From: Deltaproteobacteria bacterium
Lineage (GTDB): Bacteria; Myxococcota_A; Polyangia; JAAYKL01
Direction: 5' to 3'
Length of the DNA: 53,167 nucleotides
NCBI GenBank assembly: GCA_030621515.1
Contig: JAUXHN010000005.1
Span: 1-53,167 of the forward strand
The notes below the pieces were generated by a model, which saw only the letters and a list, made by a program, of their open reading frames with translations, did no database searches and was not told where the DNA came from. Position numbers and translations under genes: made by a program. How positions within the stretch are numbered: position 1 is the first letter of the stretch; every line of letters starts with the position of its first letter. Shown here piece by piece: positions 15,265-23,998 of this stretch.

Positions 15265-16334
15265 TCTCCGTGGCGCCCGATTCTACAGAAACCAACTCCG
15301 CACCAACTCTCGAGCTCACCGTGGCCGGATGGTTCACCCTGTTCGCCGCCACCTGGGAGCTCCTATTCAATCGTCTGTTCGCCTACCTCGGTTTCTACTC
15401 GGGGGTGGGGGCCGATGGGCCCCTGGCCTGGCTGGCCACCTCCGGCTACCTGGCCATGACCGTCGCCGGGATGATGGCCCTGGTGCTCGCGGTGCCCGCG
15501 GGAGCTCGTCTGGTGACAACCCGCCGGTTGCCCGGGGTGTGGTGGCGCGCTGTGCTGTTTCTGATCTCTCCGACTTATCTGCTGGTCATCTTCTGGGCGA
15601 TCTTCAGCGATGGCCTGTCGCCGTGGCTCATCCTCGCCGGTTACCTGACGAGCATTCTCTCCGCGTTCTTCCTGTCCGTGCTCTCCGTCACGCGCAAGAT
15701 CGGCCCGGGTCGGAGACGAACCATGCTCGCCCTGGGACTCATGGTTGCGCTCCAGGCGTTCGCCTGGACGGTCCTCGATTTTCTGGAAGTGGATCGGTTC
15801 GGCGACTGGGGAGCCATCGCCATCCGCGCATACCTGGTCTCCGAGCTGTTGATGGTCGCCATCCCCATCATCGGGTTTTTCGTATTTTTCCTGGATAGTC
15901 CGCGCAAGCTCGGCGCCTTCATCAGGAGACCCCATCTCGCAGCGCTTTTCGGAGCCCTGGTTGCCACGGGTGTGGGCCTGGGTGTCGTGTTGTACACCGA
16001 CGATGGCGGGAGCTTCATGTCGCAGGTGGCGTACCTGTCCATGGGCATCACCATGTCGGTTCCCGGCGGACCGGCGGTCTATCTGATTTCCCTGTTCTTC
16101 GGCTCTCTTCTCGTCGGATGTCTCCTGTTCTCTTTTGGGCGGTGGAAGACCGACGGAAGATCGCAGAGGCTCGGTCTCGGCCTGGCGTTCATCTGGATCG
16201 CCGGGTTGCAGCCGTATCGCGTGTACCAGTTCGCGCTGATGTTGCTGGGTTTTGTGCTGATCACCCTGAGCATGGCGGAGCTGTCGCAGGTCGGGGACAA
16301 GGACAGGGACAGCGTGGAAGATCTGCATTTTTAA
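15234..16334 (+). CDS. Polytopic membrane protein, unrecognised partner of the 701-aa protein
   Basis: 366-aa protein with about ten hydrophobic segments, for example FTLFAATWELLFNRLFAYLGF, SGYLAMTVAGMMALVLAV, AVLFLISPTYLLVIFWAIF, TMLALGLMVALQAFAWTVLDFL and ALMLLGFVLITLSMA. I recognise no transporter signature or catalytic motif. ATG 15234 lies within the end of the upstream gene (31-nt overlap), preceded by AGAAAG. Later starts are possible, but the first hydrophobic segment begins soon after. The final residues, GDKDRDSVEDLHF, are a short charged tail. Tight overlap with the coiled-coil protein suggests a two-component envelope assembly. Confidence 0.75.
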   Translation: MAILARLESLISVAPDSTETNSAPTLELTVAGWFTLFAATWELLFNRLFAYLGFYSGVGADGPLAWLATSGYLAMTVAGMMALVLAVPAGARLVTTRRLPGVWWRAVLFLISPTYLLVIFWAIFSDGLSPWLILAGYLTSILSAFFLSVLSVTRKIGPGRRRTMLALGLMVALQAFAWTVLDFLEVDRFGDWGAIAIRAYLVSELLMVAIPIIGFFVFFLDSPRKLGAFIRRPHLAALFGALVATGVGLGVVLYTDDGGSFMSQVAYLSMGITMSVPGGPAVYLISLFFGSLLVGCLLFSFGRWKTDGRSQRLGLGLAFIWIAGLQPYRVYQFALMLLGFVLITLSMAELSQVGDKDRDSVEDLHF

Positions 16335-16404
16335 AACCAGGCGCGGCGAACCGATGGTATGATAATCTCAACAGATGAAGATGGCTACGATTACGGAGGT
16401 GACC

Positions 16405-17691
16405 ATGGTCAATCTCACAAGTCTTTGCATTATGTTCGTCGTATTATTTGCAGGATCGCTCGGTGGATGCGAGGGGGCCGCCCAGCGGGAGGCCTCAACC
16501 GATAGCGACACCGACTCGGACACTGATTCGGACAGTGACTCGGACAGTGACACAGACAGTGACACAGATTCCGACACGGACAGCGACACCGACACCGACA
16601 CGGGCATTGTGGATCTATCGTACATCTGGATTGCCAATACGGACGATGGGACCCTGTCCAAGGTCGACACGCAAACTGCGGTGGAGGTGGCGCGCTATCG
16701 AACGTGCCCGCTAAGCTTCTGTGATCCGTCGCGCACATCGGTCAATCTGCACGGGGACGCGGTCGTCACCAACCGCCAGTCGTTTCCGTCCTCGGTGACC
16801 AAGTTCGCCGCTGCTCAAGATGATTGCATCGACAATAACGGCAACAGTGTGATCGACACCTCCACCGGACCCGGCAACATTCTGGCCTGGGGCGAGGACG
16901 AGTGCATGATCTGGCACTCCGAGCTCCCGACGACGGGATTCGTCAGCGAGCACGGGGCCCGGGCTACCGCCTGGGACGGCCAGACGGACCCGGACACCGG
17001 CGAAGGGGGGCATGTATGGGTGGGAACTTGCAGCTTAGAGATGATGGGCCAACAAACGATCTTCAAGCTCGACGGTGATACCGGCGACATCGTGGATTCG
17101 GTGGCCGTCTCTTCGATGTGTGCATACGGCGGCGTCGTGGACGGCAACGGCGGGTTCTGGATTCTGAGTGGTTACGGCATGGTCGAAGAGTTGTTGCGCG
17201 TGGACATGGCTACGCTCACCGCAAACTCTCGCATTCTGCAGTGTGGCTATGGCATCACCGTGGACTCTTCCGGCCGCATCTGGGCCGGCGGTATGGGCAT
17301 GATGATGGGCAGCTGCATCTCGCGCTACGATCCGGCCACCGATACCGAACTGACCGTGGACGTCCCCGGCGCCGAGTTCCTGCGCGGGATTGCCGTGGGG
17401 GTGGAGCTGAGCGCGGGCTACGTCTGGGCTGCGGACACCAGCGGGAGGCTGTACAAGATCGCCGAAGATTCGATGATCGTCGAGAACACCTACAACGTTG
17501 GCGCCTACAACATGATTGGCGTGGCCGTGGATTTCGAGGGCTATATCTGGACCGTCTCGCAGGAGGGCAACGCAACGTACAAGTTCGACCCGTCATCGGA
17601 AACACAAGTCGCGGTCCCCATCGGCCAGGGGCCGTACACCTACAGCGACATGACCGGAGTACAACTCAGCAGCGTGATCATTATCGAGTAG
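16405..17691 (+). CDS. Lipoprotein with Asp-Ser/Asp-Thr linker and beta-propeller domain
   Basis: 428-aa predicted surface lipoprotein. The signal peptide ends GSLGGC (lipobox), then about 36 residues of D-S-D-T repeats. The large C-terminal domain has propeller-blade motifs such as YIWIANTDDGTLSKVDTQT, VWVGT, GFWILSG, RIWAGG, YVWAADTSGRLYKI and YIWTVSQ, typical of NHL/SMP-30/Vgb-like six-bladed folds. The start at 16405 is preferred over ATG 16375 because GGAGG lies five bases upstream. DDCIDNNGNSVIDT is a short Asp/Asn Ca-binding-like loop. No catalytic residues are evident; it may bind a surface ligand or another protein. Confidence 0.82.
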   Translation: MVNLTSLCIMFVVLFAGSLGGCEGAAQREASTDSDTDSDTDSDSDSDSDTDSDTDSDTDSDTDTDTGIVDLSYIWIANTDDGTLSKVDTQTAVEVARYRTCPLSFCDPSRTSVNLHGDAVVTNRQSFPSSVTKFAAAQDDCIDNNGNSVIDTSTGPGNILAWGEDECMIWHSELPTTGFVSEHGARATAWDGQTDPDTGEGGHVWVGTCSLEMMGQQTIFKLDGDTGDIVDSVAVSSMCAYGGVVDGNGGFWILSGYGMVEELLRVDMATLTANSRILQCGYGITVDSSGRIWAGGMGMMMGSCISRYDPATDTELTVDVPGAEFLRGIAVGVELSAGYVWAADTSGRLYKIAEDSMIVENTYNVGAYNMIGVAVDFEGYIWTVSQEGNATYKFDPSSETQVAVPIGQGPYTYSDMTGVQLSSVIIIE

Positions 17692-17701
17692 AGGCGGGTT
17701 C

Positions 17702-18469
17702 CTAGAATCCGTACTCGACACCCACGTTGAACATGATGTTCATCGATCGAATCTGTATCTCGTCAGCGCCCGGGAAGTCGGGACGGTCGTCCTGAATTTC
17801 TTCGTTATCCACATCGTTGATCATATGCATCATCCACGTAACACCCGGCACGATGTAGATCGGTCCGACAGGGATGGCGTACCCGAGGAAAACCCTCGGT
17901 CCCACGTTGAACCGGCGTACCCAGTCCCAGTCGTCGTCGTCGTCGTCATTCCATGTATGGATTCGCGCGTCGTACCCATCTTCCCATTTACTCTTACCCC
18001 CCAGCGCGATCCACATCCCGATGCCGAGAGAAGCCTGGAACCCCTTGATGTTGATCTTGAACGCGATCGGAATCTCCAGGTAGGTAACTTTTTCCCAACT
18101 TGTTACTTCCATGTCAAAACCGGGAATATTGATGTCGATTTCCGCCTTGCCGCCCTTGCCGATGAGCCCTATTCCCGCCTCTATCGCCATCATCGGTGTA
18201 ATGTAGAAGTCGATGAACACGTTGAATGACAAGGAGAGCTTCGGTCTGGTGTCCAGGTAGTCTTGCGTGCCGTCCCCATGATCGCGCGCAGCCAGAAGAT
18301 CCTCATAGTCCCCCGCGAGCAGGGCCATTCCCATGCCGAATGTCGCGCCAACGACGAATTTATTGTCAGTGCCGATCGTGTTGGTCCCGACAGCCACGCC
18401 CTCCGCAAATGCGTTGGTTCCCCCAAGAGCGGAAACAAGAACAATCATTGCCATAACTGCTTTTTTCAT
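17702..18469 (-). CDS. Outer-membrane beta-barrel protein
   Basis: 255-aa secreted protein. MKKAVMAMIVLVSALGGTNAFA is a type I signal peptide, and the ATG at 18469 follows GGGAGGAATT. The mature protein alternates polar and hydrophobic residues in strand-length segments (LSLSFNVFIDFYITPMMAIEAGIGLIG; VTYLEIPIAFKINI; FNVGPRVFLGYAIPVGPIYIVPGV) and ends in an aromatic residue (EYGF), all features of small OmpA/OmpW/PorT-like barrels. One loop contains six consecutive Asp residues. A good promoter lies upstream (18495-18523). It converges with the propeller lipoprotein with a 10-bp gap. Confidence 0.8.
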   Translation of the reverse strand: MKKAVMAMIVLVSALGGTNAFAEGVAVGTNTIGTDNKFVVGATFGMGMALLAGDYEDLLAARDHGDGTQDYLDTRPKLSLSFNVFIDFYITPMMAIEAGIGLIGKGGKAEIDINIPGFDMEVTSWEKVTYLEIPIAFKINIKGFQASLGIGMWIALGGKSKWEDGYDARIHTWNDDDDDDWDWVRRFNVGPRVFLGYAIPVGPIYIVPGVTWMMHMINDVDNEEIQDDRPDFPGADEIQIRSMNIMFNVGVEYGF

Positions 18470-18494
18470 AATTCCTCCCAATAAGTTGAAGAAA

Positions 18495-18523
18495 ATTCTA
18501 TCCGCTAGTTTTGGAAGCGTCAA
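18495..18523 (-). promoter_or_regulatory. Strong sigma70-like promoter for the barrel gene
   Basis: TTGACG (18518-18523) and TAGAAT (18495-18500) on the minus strand are exactly 17 bp apart. The predicted start is near 18488, leaving a leader of about 20 nt with the SD GGGAGGA. Confidence 0.7.
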
Positions 18524-18775
18524 TTGTCGTTGAGGTATTGAGCCGCATCAACGATTTTTGCATGACAACCAGGTTGGCGGGTAACCGCAAACTCAGTTGT
18601 CGCGGTGCATCTCATAATGTGTCTGGCACCCTTATGACCGGGCTGTTTTTGATGGCTGAAATGCCAATGAATTCAAATGATTGGCGATAATGCCTCAATG
18701 TGGTCGGCTATTTGCATTTTAGCAGAATGGCACGGGTAAGACATCCATGCGGTCGCTGGCAAGGAGGAGAATGTC
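18524..18775. other. Intergenic region without a gene
   Basis: AT-richer than its surroundings. It separates the barrel gene (minus) and the VWA lipoprotein (plus). A possible -10 element GATAAT lies at 18686-18691 without a convincing -35. AAGGAGGAG at 18761-18769 is the SD of the next gene. I see no RNA gene or repeat. Confidence 0.6.
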
Positions 18776-20803
18776 ATGAAAAAGTTATTTCTCGTAATAA
18801 TGGTTCTGGTCGTCGGTTACGCGATGATGCACATGGGCTGCATGGATCGAGAGCCCGCGCCGGTCTGCCCGGTTCCCACCGAGCTCAACGAGACCGACGT
18901 GATGATCGGTGGTTTCGAGGGAGTGGACATGTTGGTCGTTGTGGATAACTCCGGCTCCATGGCGGAGGAGCAGGAGATCCTGGCCACTGCGTTCTTCCCC
19001 CTGGTCAATTCGCTGATCAATCCGCTCCCGGGCTGGCAGTGGCCCAGTGTGGACGATGTTCGCATCGCCATCGTCACCTCGGACATGGGACTGTCCTGGG
19101 GTGGAAATCCCTACGAGGAGGGCGACGGATGGCCGGGAACACCCCCGGGTTCCGCGTCGGGCGACAACGGTGTGTTTCAGACATACGTCAGCGGCTCGAC
19201 CATCGACATCGAGCACGACGTGATCCCGTGCGACAGCTCCAATGCCCAGTGTCCCACCGGCTGGACTTGCAGCGTAACCGAGACAGGTGAGATCGGCACC
19301 TGCCGGGCCCCCGGCGGAGACGGCACCGGCCAGGTTTGTCCGGACATGAGCTCCACCTGGTCCGAGATCCTGCCGGGATCCCCCAACGCGGACATGGCGT
19401 TCGAGGTGGCGTGCCTGGCGGATCAGGGGACCAACGGCTGCGGTTTCGAGCAGCAGCTTCAGTCCGCCGCGGCGGCGCTGAGCCGACCCGACCAGGAGGT
19501 CTTCGTTCGAGATGACCGCCTGCTGACCATCCTGGTAGTCAGTGACGAGGGCGACTGCTCCATGGAGGACGGCCCGGCCATGTTCGCAACCGATGAGATT
19601 CAGGATGAGAGCGGTGTATCCGAGAAGAACATCGCTTGCGGGGAAAATCCGGATTACTTGTACGACATCGATTATTATTACACCACGTACACTGGTTTCA
19701 AGACCTCTCCCAACAGCGTGATCTTCGCGGCCATCGTCGGCGTGCCCGAGAAGGATGCCTGTCAGGGCACAGGCGACACCCTGGGCGATTGTCTCGATCA
19801 TCCGGACATGGAACTCAACCCAATAATCAAGCCGAGTCCGACCGGCGTCGACACCTGGTACTACGAGGACGCGTGCACCCGTGGCACCGTGACCCAGGCC
19901 AAGCCGGGGCGGCGCTACGTCAAGCTGGCCAACGAAGAGTTTGGGAAAATGAGTTTCGTCTACTCCATTTGCAACGCTGACTGGGGCCCCGCCATGGAGG
20001 AGATAGCGCGTCTCATTGCGTCCAATCTGGCCGGAACCTGCTACGAGAAACCACTCGATTGGGATCCCTCCACCAGGCAGGCCAAGTGCGACGTGGTGGT
20101 CGAGTTCATCAACCCGAAGGGTGAAGATTGCCCCGATGAGTTCGACGACGACGAGCCGGTCATTGTCGAAGAAGAGGAAGATGACGAGGTCGAGCGCACC
20201 TTTGTATACTGCCGCATGCCCAAGCTCACGGCGCCCAAGGACTGCGGCGATGAGAACTTCGACTGGGACAACCTGGGCGGCAAGTTCGGCTGGTACTACT
20301 GTGAGAATCTCGGCGTCGAGAACTTCAAGGACGCATGCGAGGACGGCGAAGACAACGACGGCGACGGTGATGTGGACTGTGATGATGATGATTGCGGGAC
20401 CTGCCAGTGCTGCGGCGGCTCGGACGCGTGCACCGGCCTTTGCAAGTACATGGTCCAGCTTACCGCGTCCGCCGAGGAAGCAGCCAAGCAGCTCTCCATC
20501 TCCGTGCAGTGTCTGCAGCAGTTCTCATTCGAGGATGAGAACTGCCAGGAGGACTCCGTCAAGGCGTGCGAGGACGATCTGGACAACGACGGAAACGGCA
20601 TCTGGGACTGCGAAAGCGTGACTATCGACGAGGACCCGGACAACCCGCACTCTGCGGATCCCAACTGTTGCCCAATGATCAGGGAAGGGGAAGACACGAC
20701 CTGCAAGGAGATCAAAACCGATTTCTGCGACGGCGACGATCCCACAAAGATCGATGCGTGTGTGGCACACGCCAGCCTGCTTGGCTGCAATCTGCCGGAG
20801 TAG
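18776..20803 (+). CDS. Lipoprotein with von Willebrand A-like domain and Asp-rich Ca-binding repeats
   Basis: 675-aa predicted surface protein. The signal peptide ends MHMGC (Cys22, a relaxed lipobox). A VWA-type domain starts at about residue 50: VDMLVVVDNSGSM supplies the MIDAS D-x-S-x-S, and later strands (RLLTILVVSDEGDCS) fit the fold. The domain contains long Cys-rich insertions (CPTGWTCSVTE). After an acidic stretch (about 455-475) come Cys-framed calcium loops, ACEDGEDNDGDGDVDCDDDDC and ACEDDLDNDGNGIWDC, the pattern common in secreted myxobacterial proteins. AAGGAGGAG precedes the ATG. MIDAS domains bind a metal and a protein ligand, so adhesion or surface scaffolding is likely. The C-terminus has no obvious anchor. 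Confidence 0.82.
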   Translation: MKKLFLVIMVLVVGYAMMHMGCMDREPAPVCPVPTELNETDVMIGGFEGVDMLVVVDNSGSMAEEQEILATAFFPLVNSLINPLPGWQWPSVDDVRIAIVTSDMGLSWGGNPYEEGDGWPGTPPGSASGDNGVFQTYVSGSTIDIEHDVIPCDSSNAQCPTGWTCSVTETGEIGTCRAPGGDGTGQVCPDMSSTWSEILPGSPNADMAFEVACLADQGTNGCGFEQQLQSAAAALSRPDQEVFVRDDRLLTILVVSDEGDCSMEDGPAMFATDEIQDESGVSEKNIACGENPDYLYDIDYYYTTYTGFKTSPNSVIFAAIVGVPEKDACQGTGDTLGDCLDHPDMELNPIIKPSPTGVDTWYYEDACTRGTVTQAKPGRRYVKLANEEFGKMSFVYSICNADWGPAMEEIARLIASNLAGTCYEKPLDWDPSTRQAKCDVVVEFINPKGEDCPDEFDDDEPVIVEEEEDDEVERTFVYCRMPKLTAPKDCGDENFDWDNLGGKFGWYYCENLGVENFKDACEDGEDNDGDGDVDCDDDDCGTCQCCGGSDACTGLCKYMVQLTASAEEAAKQLSISVQCLQQFSFEDENCQEDSVKACEDDLDNDGNGIWDCESVTIDEDPDNPHSADPNCCPMIREGEDTTCKEIKTDFCDGDDPTKIDACVAHASLLGCNLPE

Positions 20804-20812
20804 CTCACGTTT

Positions 20813-20850
20813 ACCCCATCCCGGCCGGCCTTCCCCTGCGAGGGGAAGGG
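20813..20850. repeat. REP-like palindromic repeat, second copy
   Basis: ACCCCATCCCGGCC precedes a perfect 9-bp stem CCTTCCCCT/AGGGGAAGG (20829-20837 and 20841-20849, loop GCG). It is the inverse-oriented counterpart of 1881-1916, with four extra bases (GGCC) between the two parts. It starts 10 nt after the VWA gene stop, so in both places the element follows a stop codon with the same polarity relative to the gene. Confidence 0.7.
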
Positions 20851-20913
20851 CCCTGCTCCGCTTTCCAGCGAGCTACAGCAGGGTGGCACGATGATGGCGG
20901 CCGTCTTTAACTC

Positions 20914-21936
20914 ATGAATGATGTTTGTGTCGTCGGAGCCGGTCCGGCGGGAATCTCCTGTGCTCGGGAGCTTCGCAGGCACGGTTGTGTGGTGGTTCTG
21001 CTCGATCGAAGCTCACAGCCGGGGGACAAGGCCTGCGGAGGAGGGCTCACGGAGTATGCCTGGGAGCTCGCCGGGATCGATCCGGGCCGTGTTCCCGATC
21101 ACGCCCGTGCGTTCCACCGTCTCGTTGTCGGCGACAAATCCGTCGAGACCGACGGGCCGTTCGTGGTGGTGCTGGATCGAAAAAAATGGCAGGCCGCTCG
21201 GATCGACGAGCTCAGAGAGATCGGTTGTGACGTGAGGCTGGAAGAACGGTTCATGGGATTTTCCCGGGGCGAAGTCAGAACTGATGGAGGATCCTTCGGG
21301 TGCGACGTTCTGATCGGCGCCGACGGCGCAGCGTCACGGGTTCGCAGGCTCCTCGGTGTCCAGCGGGGGCTCGTGGTGAGGGCCTGGCAGGTCACGGTTC
21401 CCTCCGGGCACCGGGCCTGCGAGACGATCGAAAGAGAAGCTGTGACCGTCCGTTTCGATCATCGACTTTTCGGTTCCGGGTACGCGTGGATCTTTCCAAC
21501 AGTTGACGGTGTTCGGCTGGGCTGCGGGGCATCGAACGCTTCTTTGAGCGCCGGAGATCTCAAGGCATCGTTCTTCTCGTGGCTTGACGAACTTGGTGTG
21601 AACCCCAAAGACGGCAGGGTCCGGTGCGGCACCATCGGGTGCGGATACGCCGGTCACCGTTTCAGGAATGTCTTTTTGGCCGGCGACGCCGCCGGGTTGG
21701 CCTCACCGGTCACCGGGGAGGGAATAGCGAGCGCGCTGATATCCGGCCGCGAGGTTGCGCGGGAAATTATAGATCCTTCCTGTCGCTCGAAGGAGATCCC
21801 CCGGCTCGCCGCACGTCACAGGCGAACTCACGACATCCTCTCGATTCCGTGGATCGGAAGATCCCTTTATCGCCTCGCGCCTTCGATCCTGAAAATTCCG
21901 TTCATCAGGACCGAAGCGATGGGGAGATATGGGTAG
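20914..21936 (+). CDS. FAD-dependent oxidoreductase, geranylgeranyl-reductase family
   Basis: 340-aa flavoprotein. N-terminal VVGAGPAGISCARELRRHG (about 6-24) is the Rossmann dinucleotide site, GDKACGGGLTEYAW is typical of the geranylgeranyl reductase branch, DVLIGADGAASRVRR is the second nucleotide motif, and NVFLAGDAAGLASPVTGEGI binds the FAD ribityl chain. Such enzymes reduce isoprenoid double bonds or hydroxylate aromatic substrates; which applies here cannot be read from sequence. The C-terminus ends in a hydrophobic/basic segment (WIGRSLYRLAPSILKIPFI) that may touch the membrane. ATG 20914 lacks a good SD. It converges with the MFS gene. Confidence 0.85.
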   Translation: MNDVCVVGAGPAGISCARELRRHGCVVVLLDRSSQPGDKACGGGLTEYAWELAGIDPGRVPDHARAFHRLVVGDKSVETDGPFVVVLDRKKWQAARIDELREIGCDVRLEERFMGFSRGEVRTDGGSFGCDVLIGADGAASRVRRLLGVQRGLVVRAWQVTVPSGHRACETIEREAVTVRFDHRLFGSGYAWIFPTVDGVRLGCGASNASLSAGDLKASFFSWLDELGVNPKDGRVRCGTIGCGYAGHRFRNVFLAGDAAGLASPVTGEGIASALISGREVAREIIDPSCRSKEIPRLAARHRRTHDILSIPWIGRSLYRLAPSILKIPFIRTEAMGRYG

Positions 21937-21951
21937 GTATGGGTTGGTTTC

Positions 21952-23190
21952 TCACCCATGAATGATGGGTTCGCCCACGACGGGTTCTCTTTTCGTGCGC
22001 GGCGGGCTGGCCTTCCACAACCAGACGGCGATGATCGCCGAGACGATGGCAAACCCCATCTGGGCAGCGAAGGGTGTTTGCAGGTCGGTCATTCTTGCGA
22101 TCTGGGGGCCGAGCATGGCGCCGATAATGCCCCCGATCACGCCGGCTGCGCCGACGATCCCGTTGACCATTCCGCGCCGTGACTGGACGGTGAGATCGCC
22201 CACCGCCGCGTAGAGTCCGTTTGAAAAAGCGGCCGCGCCTATTCCTCCGAGGCCGAAACAGATCCAGATGAGGATGGGGTCTCTGGACATTAGCAGAGCC
22301 GCGCCCTCGGCGGCGGACAGAAGGGCGCCCATGGCCATCACCGGAGCGCGTCCGGCGAGATCGCTCAACCGGCCTGTGGCCGGGCCGATGACGAACCCGC
22401 AGATGCCTGCGGCAAAGAAGGCGATGCCAACGAAGCGAAGCCCACCCCGGATCGACGCTACCCCCAGAACGGGAAAGAGGGTCATGATCACACTCAGGCC
22501 CGCCCAGAAAGTGAGGCTGCAGGCGGCGAGCTTCATCACGCGGGGATCCGAAAAGAGCCCGGCCATCCCCGCCCCCGGACCGACCGGTTCCGTCTTTTTG
22601 GGATCACCGGTTCGGGCGATCGGGCGAAGGGCTGCGGCGAGGATCACGAGGGACAGGACCGAGAGGATCGCGGCAGCCCAGAAGGGTGTCTCCATCTGGT
22701 AGGCCTGCGCGGTGAAAGCCCCCACCACCGGGCCGGCCACGAACCCGAGGTTGCTCGATGCGGACAGCACTCCCTGGCCCGCCCCCTGAACATCGTCGGC
22801 GCAGATGTCGCTGACCATTGAGCGTGCCGCCACGCTGAAGAAACCGGAGGAGAGGCCCTGGAGTACCCTGAACGCGATGAGCCAGCCTGCGGTTGACGAG
22901 ACGGCGAAGCCGCTGCAGGTAACGGCGTATCCCACGAGCGCGAGAAGAAGGACCGGGCGCCTGCCCAGCCGATCCGTGGCGACGCCGGCGGGAATTTGAG
23001 CGACCAGGCGTCCGGCAAAGAAGCCGGCCACCAGCAGGCCAAGTTGAGAATGGGACGCCCCGAGGCGATCTCCATAGACGGGGATCAGCGGGACAATCAT
23101 TCCGAGGCCGGTGGAGAGGAAGGCCGAAACGGTGGACAGGATCCACACCCTGTGCGGGATTCCCCGGGGGAAAAATCTGATGAGCGTCAC
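21952..23190 (-). CDS. Major facilitator superfamily transporter, efflux type
   Basis: 412-aa inner-membrane protein with twelve predicted helices. The MFS motif A appears as GVATDRLGRRPVLL between helices 2 and 3, with a weaker second copy (GRLSDLAGRAPVM) in the second half. The N-terminal half carries GPVVGAF, the motif C of drug:H+ antiporters, which suggests export of a small compound. The GTG start at 23190 overlaps the lpxC stop as GTGA, so it is translationally coupled to lpxC. Linkage of an efflux-type MFS to lipid A synthesis is unusual. The substrate is unknown. Confidence 0.85.
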   Translation of the reverse strand: MTLIRFFPRGIPHRVWILSTVSAFLSTGLGMIVPLIPVYGDRLGASHSQLGLLVAGFFAGRLVAQIPAGVATDRLGRRPVLLLALVGYAVTCSGFAVSSTAGWLIAFRVLQGLSSGFFSVAARSMVSDICADDVQGAGQGVLSASSNLGFVAGPVVGAFTAQAYQMETPFWAAAILSVLSLVILAAALRPIARTGDPKKTEPVGPGAGMAGLFSDPRVMKLAACSLTFWAGLSVIMTLFPVLGVASIRGGLRFVGIAFFAAGICGFVIGPATGRLSDLAGRAPVMAMGALLSAAEGAALLMSRDPILIWICFGLGGIGAAAFSNGLYAAVGDLTVQSRRGMVNGIVGAAGVIGGIIGAMLGPQIARMTDLQTPFAAQMGFAIVSAIIAVWLWKASPPRTKREPVVGEPIIHG

Positions 23191-23993
23191 GACGCTGTTC
23201 TCGTGGCAGCACGGCGCACGATCTCGTGCATGATCCGGTGACCCGGGCGGACGATTTCGAGTCGCGCCAGGGGCAGGCCTCCCAGAAGGGCAAGATCCCC
23301 GATCACGTCCAGCATCTTGTGACGCACCGGCTCGTTGTCGAAGCGAAAACCTCCGGGATTGAGGGGGCCGGATTCCCCGATTATCAGCGCGTTTTCGAGG
23401 CTACCCCCGCGCCCCAACCCGGAGGCGAGGATCCGCTCCACCTCGCTTTCCATGGCAAACGTGCGCGCCGGCGCGAGGATCTCCACGAAGTCGTCGACCA
23501 TGGGCGCGAAGGTCATCTGCCGGGATCCTATGTCGATCCCGTCGTACTGAAGATATATGTTCACGGACGGTTCTTGCGAGGGCGTAATGCGCGCCACGGA
23601 GTCACCGTGCGCGACCTCCGCTTCGGTGTCGATCTTCACGAAGCGCGGCGATGGACGTGCTCCGGCGTTTGCGAGTGCGTTCACCCATGGTAGCGCGCTC
23701 CCGTCCAGGATTGGTATCTCCGGACCTTCCACGTCGATCCTGGCGTCATTCACCCCGTACCAGAGAAGGGCCGCCAGGAGATGCTCCACCATGCCCACCT
23801 TCGATGCTCCGCAAGTCAGATTGGTGGCTCGGATCGAGTGAGGATCTATCGAGTTCGCCACGGCTGGAATATCGCCGTTTGTGGTGACGAAGACGATTCC
23901 ATCTCCCGAAGTTGCCGGCGCGATCGATGCCCGGCACGGGTCGCCCGTGTGAACGCCGACTCCCTCGATGGAAAACGGGAGGAAAGTGGACAT
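23187..23993 (-). CDS. lpxC: UDP-3-O-acyl-N-acetylglucosamine deacetylase
   Basis: Zinc amidase for the committed step of lipid A synthesis. Visible residues are VEHLLAALLWYGV (Glu and first zinc His), PILDGSALPWV, ARTFAMESEVE (catalytic Thr region), FDNEPVRHKMLDVIGDLALLGG (second zinc His and Asp) and the late GHR with the general-acid His. At 268 aa it is shorter than E. coli LpxC (305), lacking mainly the C-terminal tail that controls FtsH turnover there. ATG 23993 lies 5 nt after the sppA stop. It is separate from the usual lpxD-fabZ-lpxA or ftsZ contexts. Its presence shows that the organism makes a lipid A-containing outer membrane. Confidence 0.94.
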   Translation of the reverse strand: MSTFLPFSIEGVGVHTGDPCRASIAPATSGDGIVFVTTNGDIPAVANSIDPHSIRATNLTCGASKVGMVEHLLAALLWYGVNDARIDVEGPEIPILDGSALPWVNALANAGARPSPRFVKIDTEAEVAHGDSVARITPSQEPSVNIYLQYDGIDIGSRQMTFAPMVDDFVEILAPARTFAMESEVERILASGLGRGGSLENALIIGESGPLNPGGFRFDNEPVRHKMLDVIGDLALLGGLPLARLEIVRPGHRIMHEIVRRAATRTAS

Positions 23994-23998
23994 GGGGC

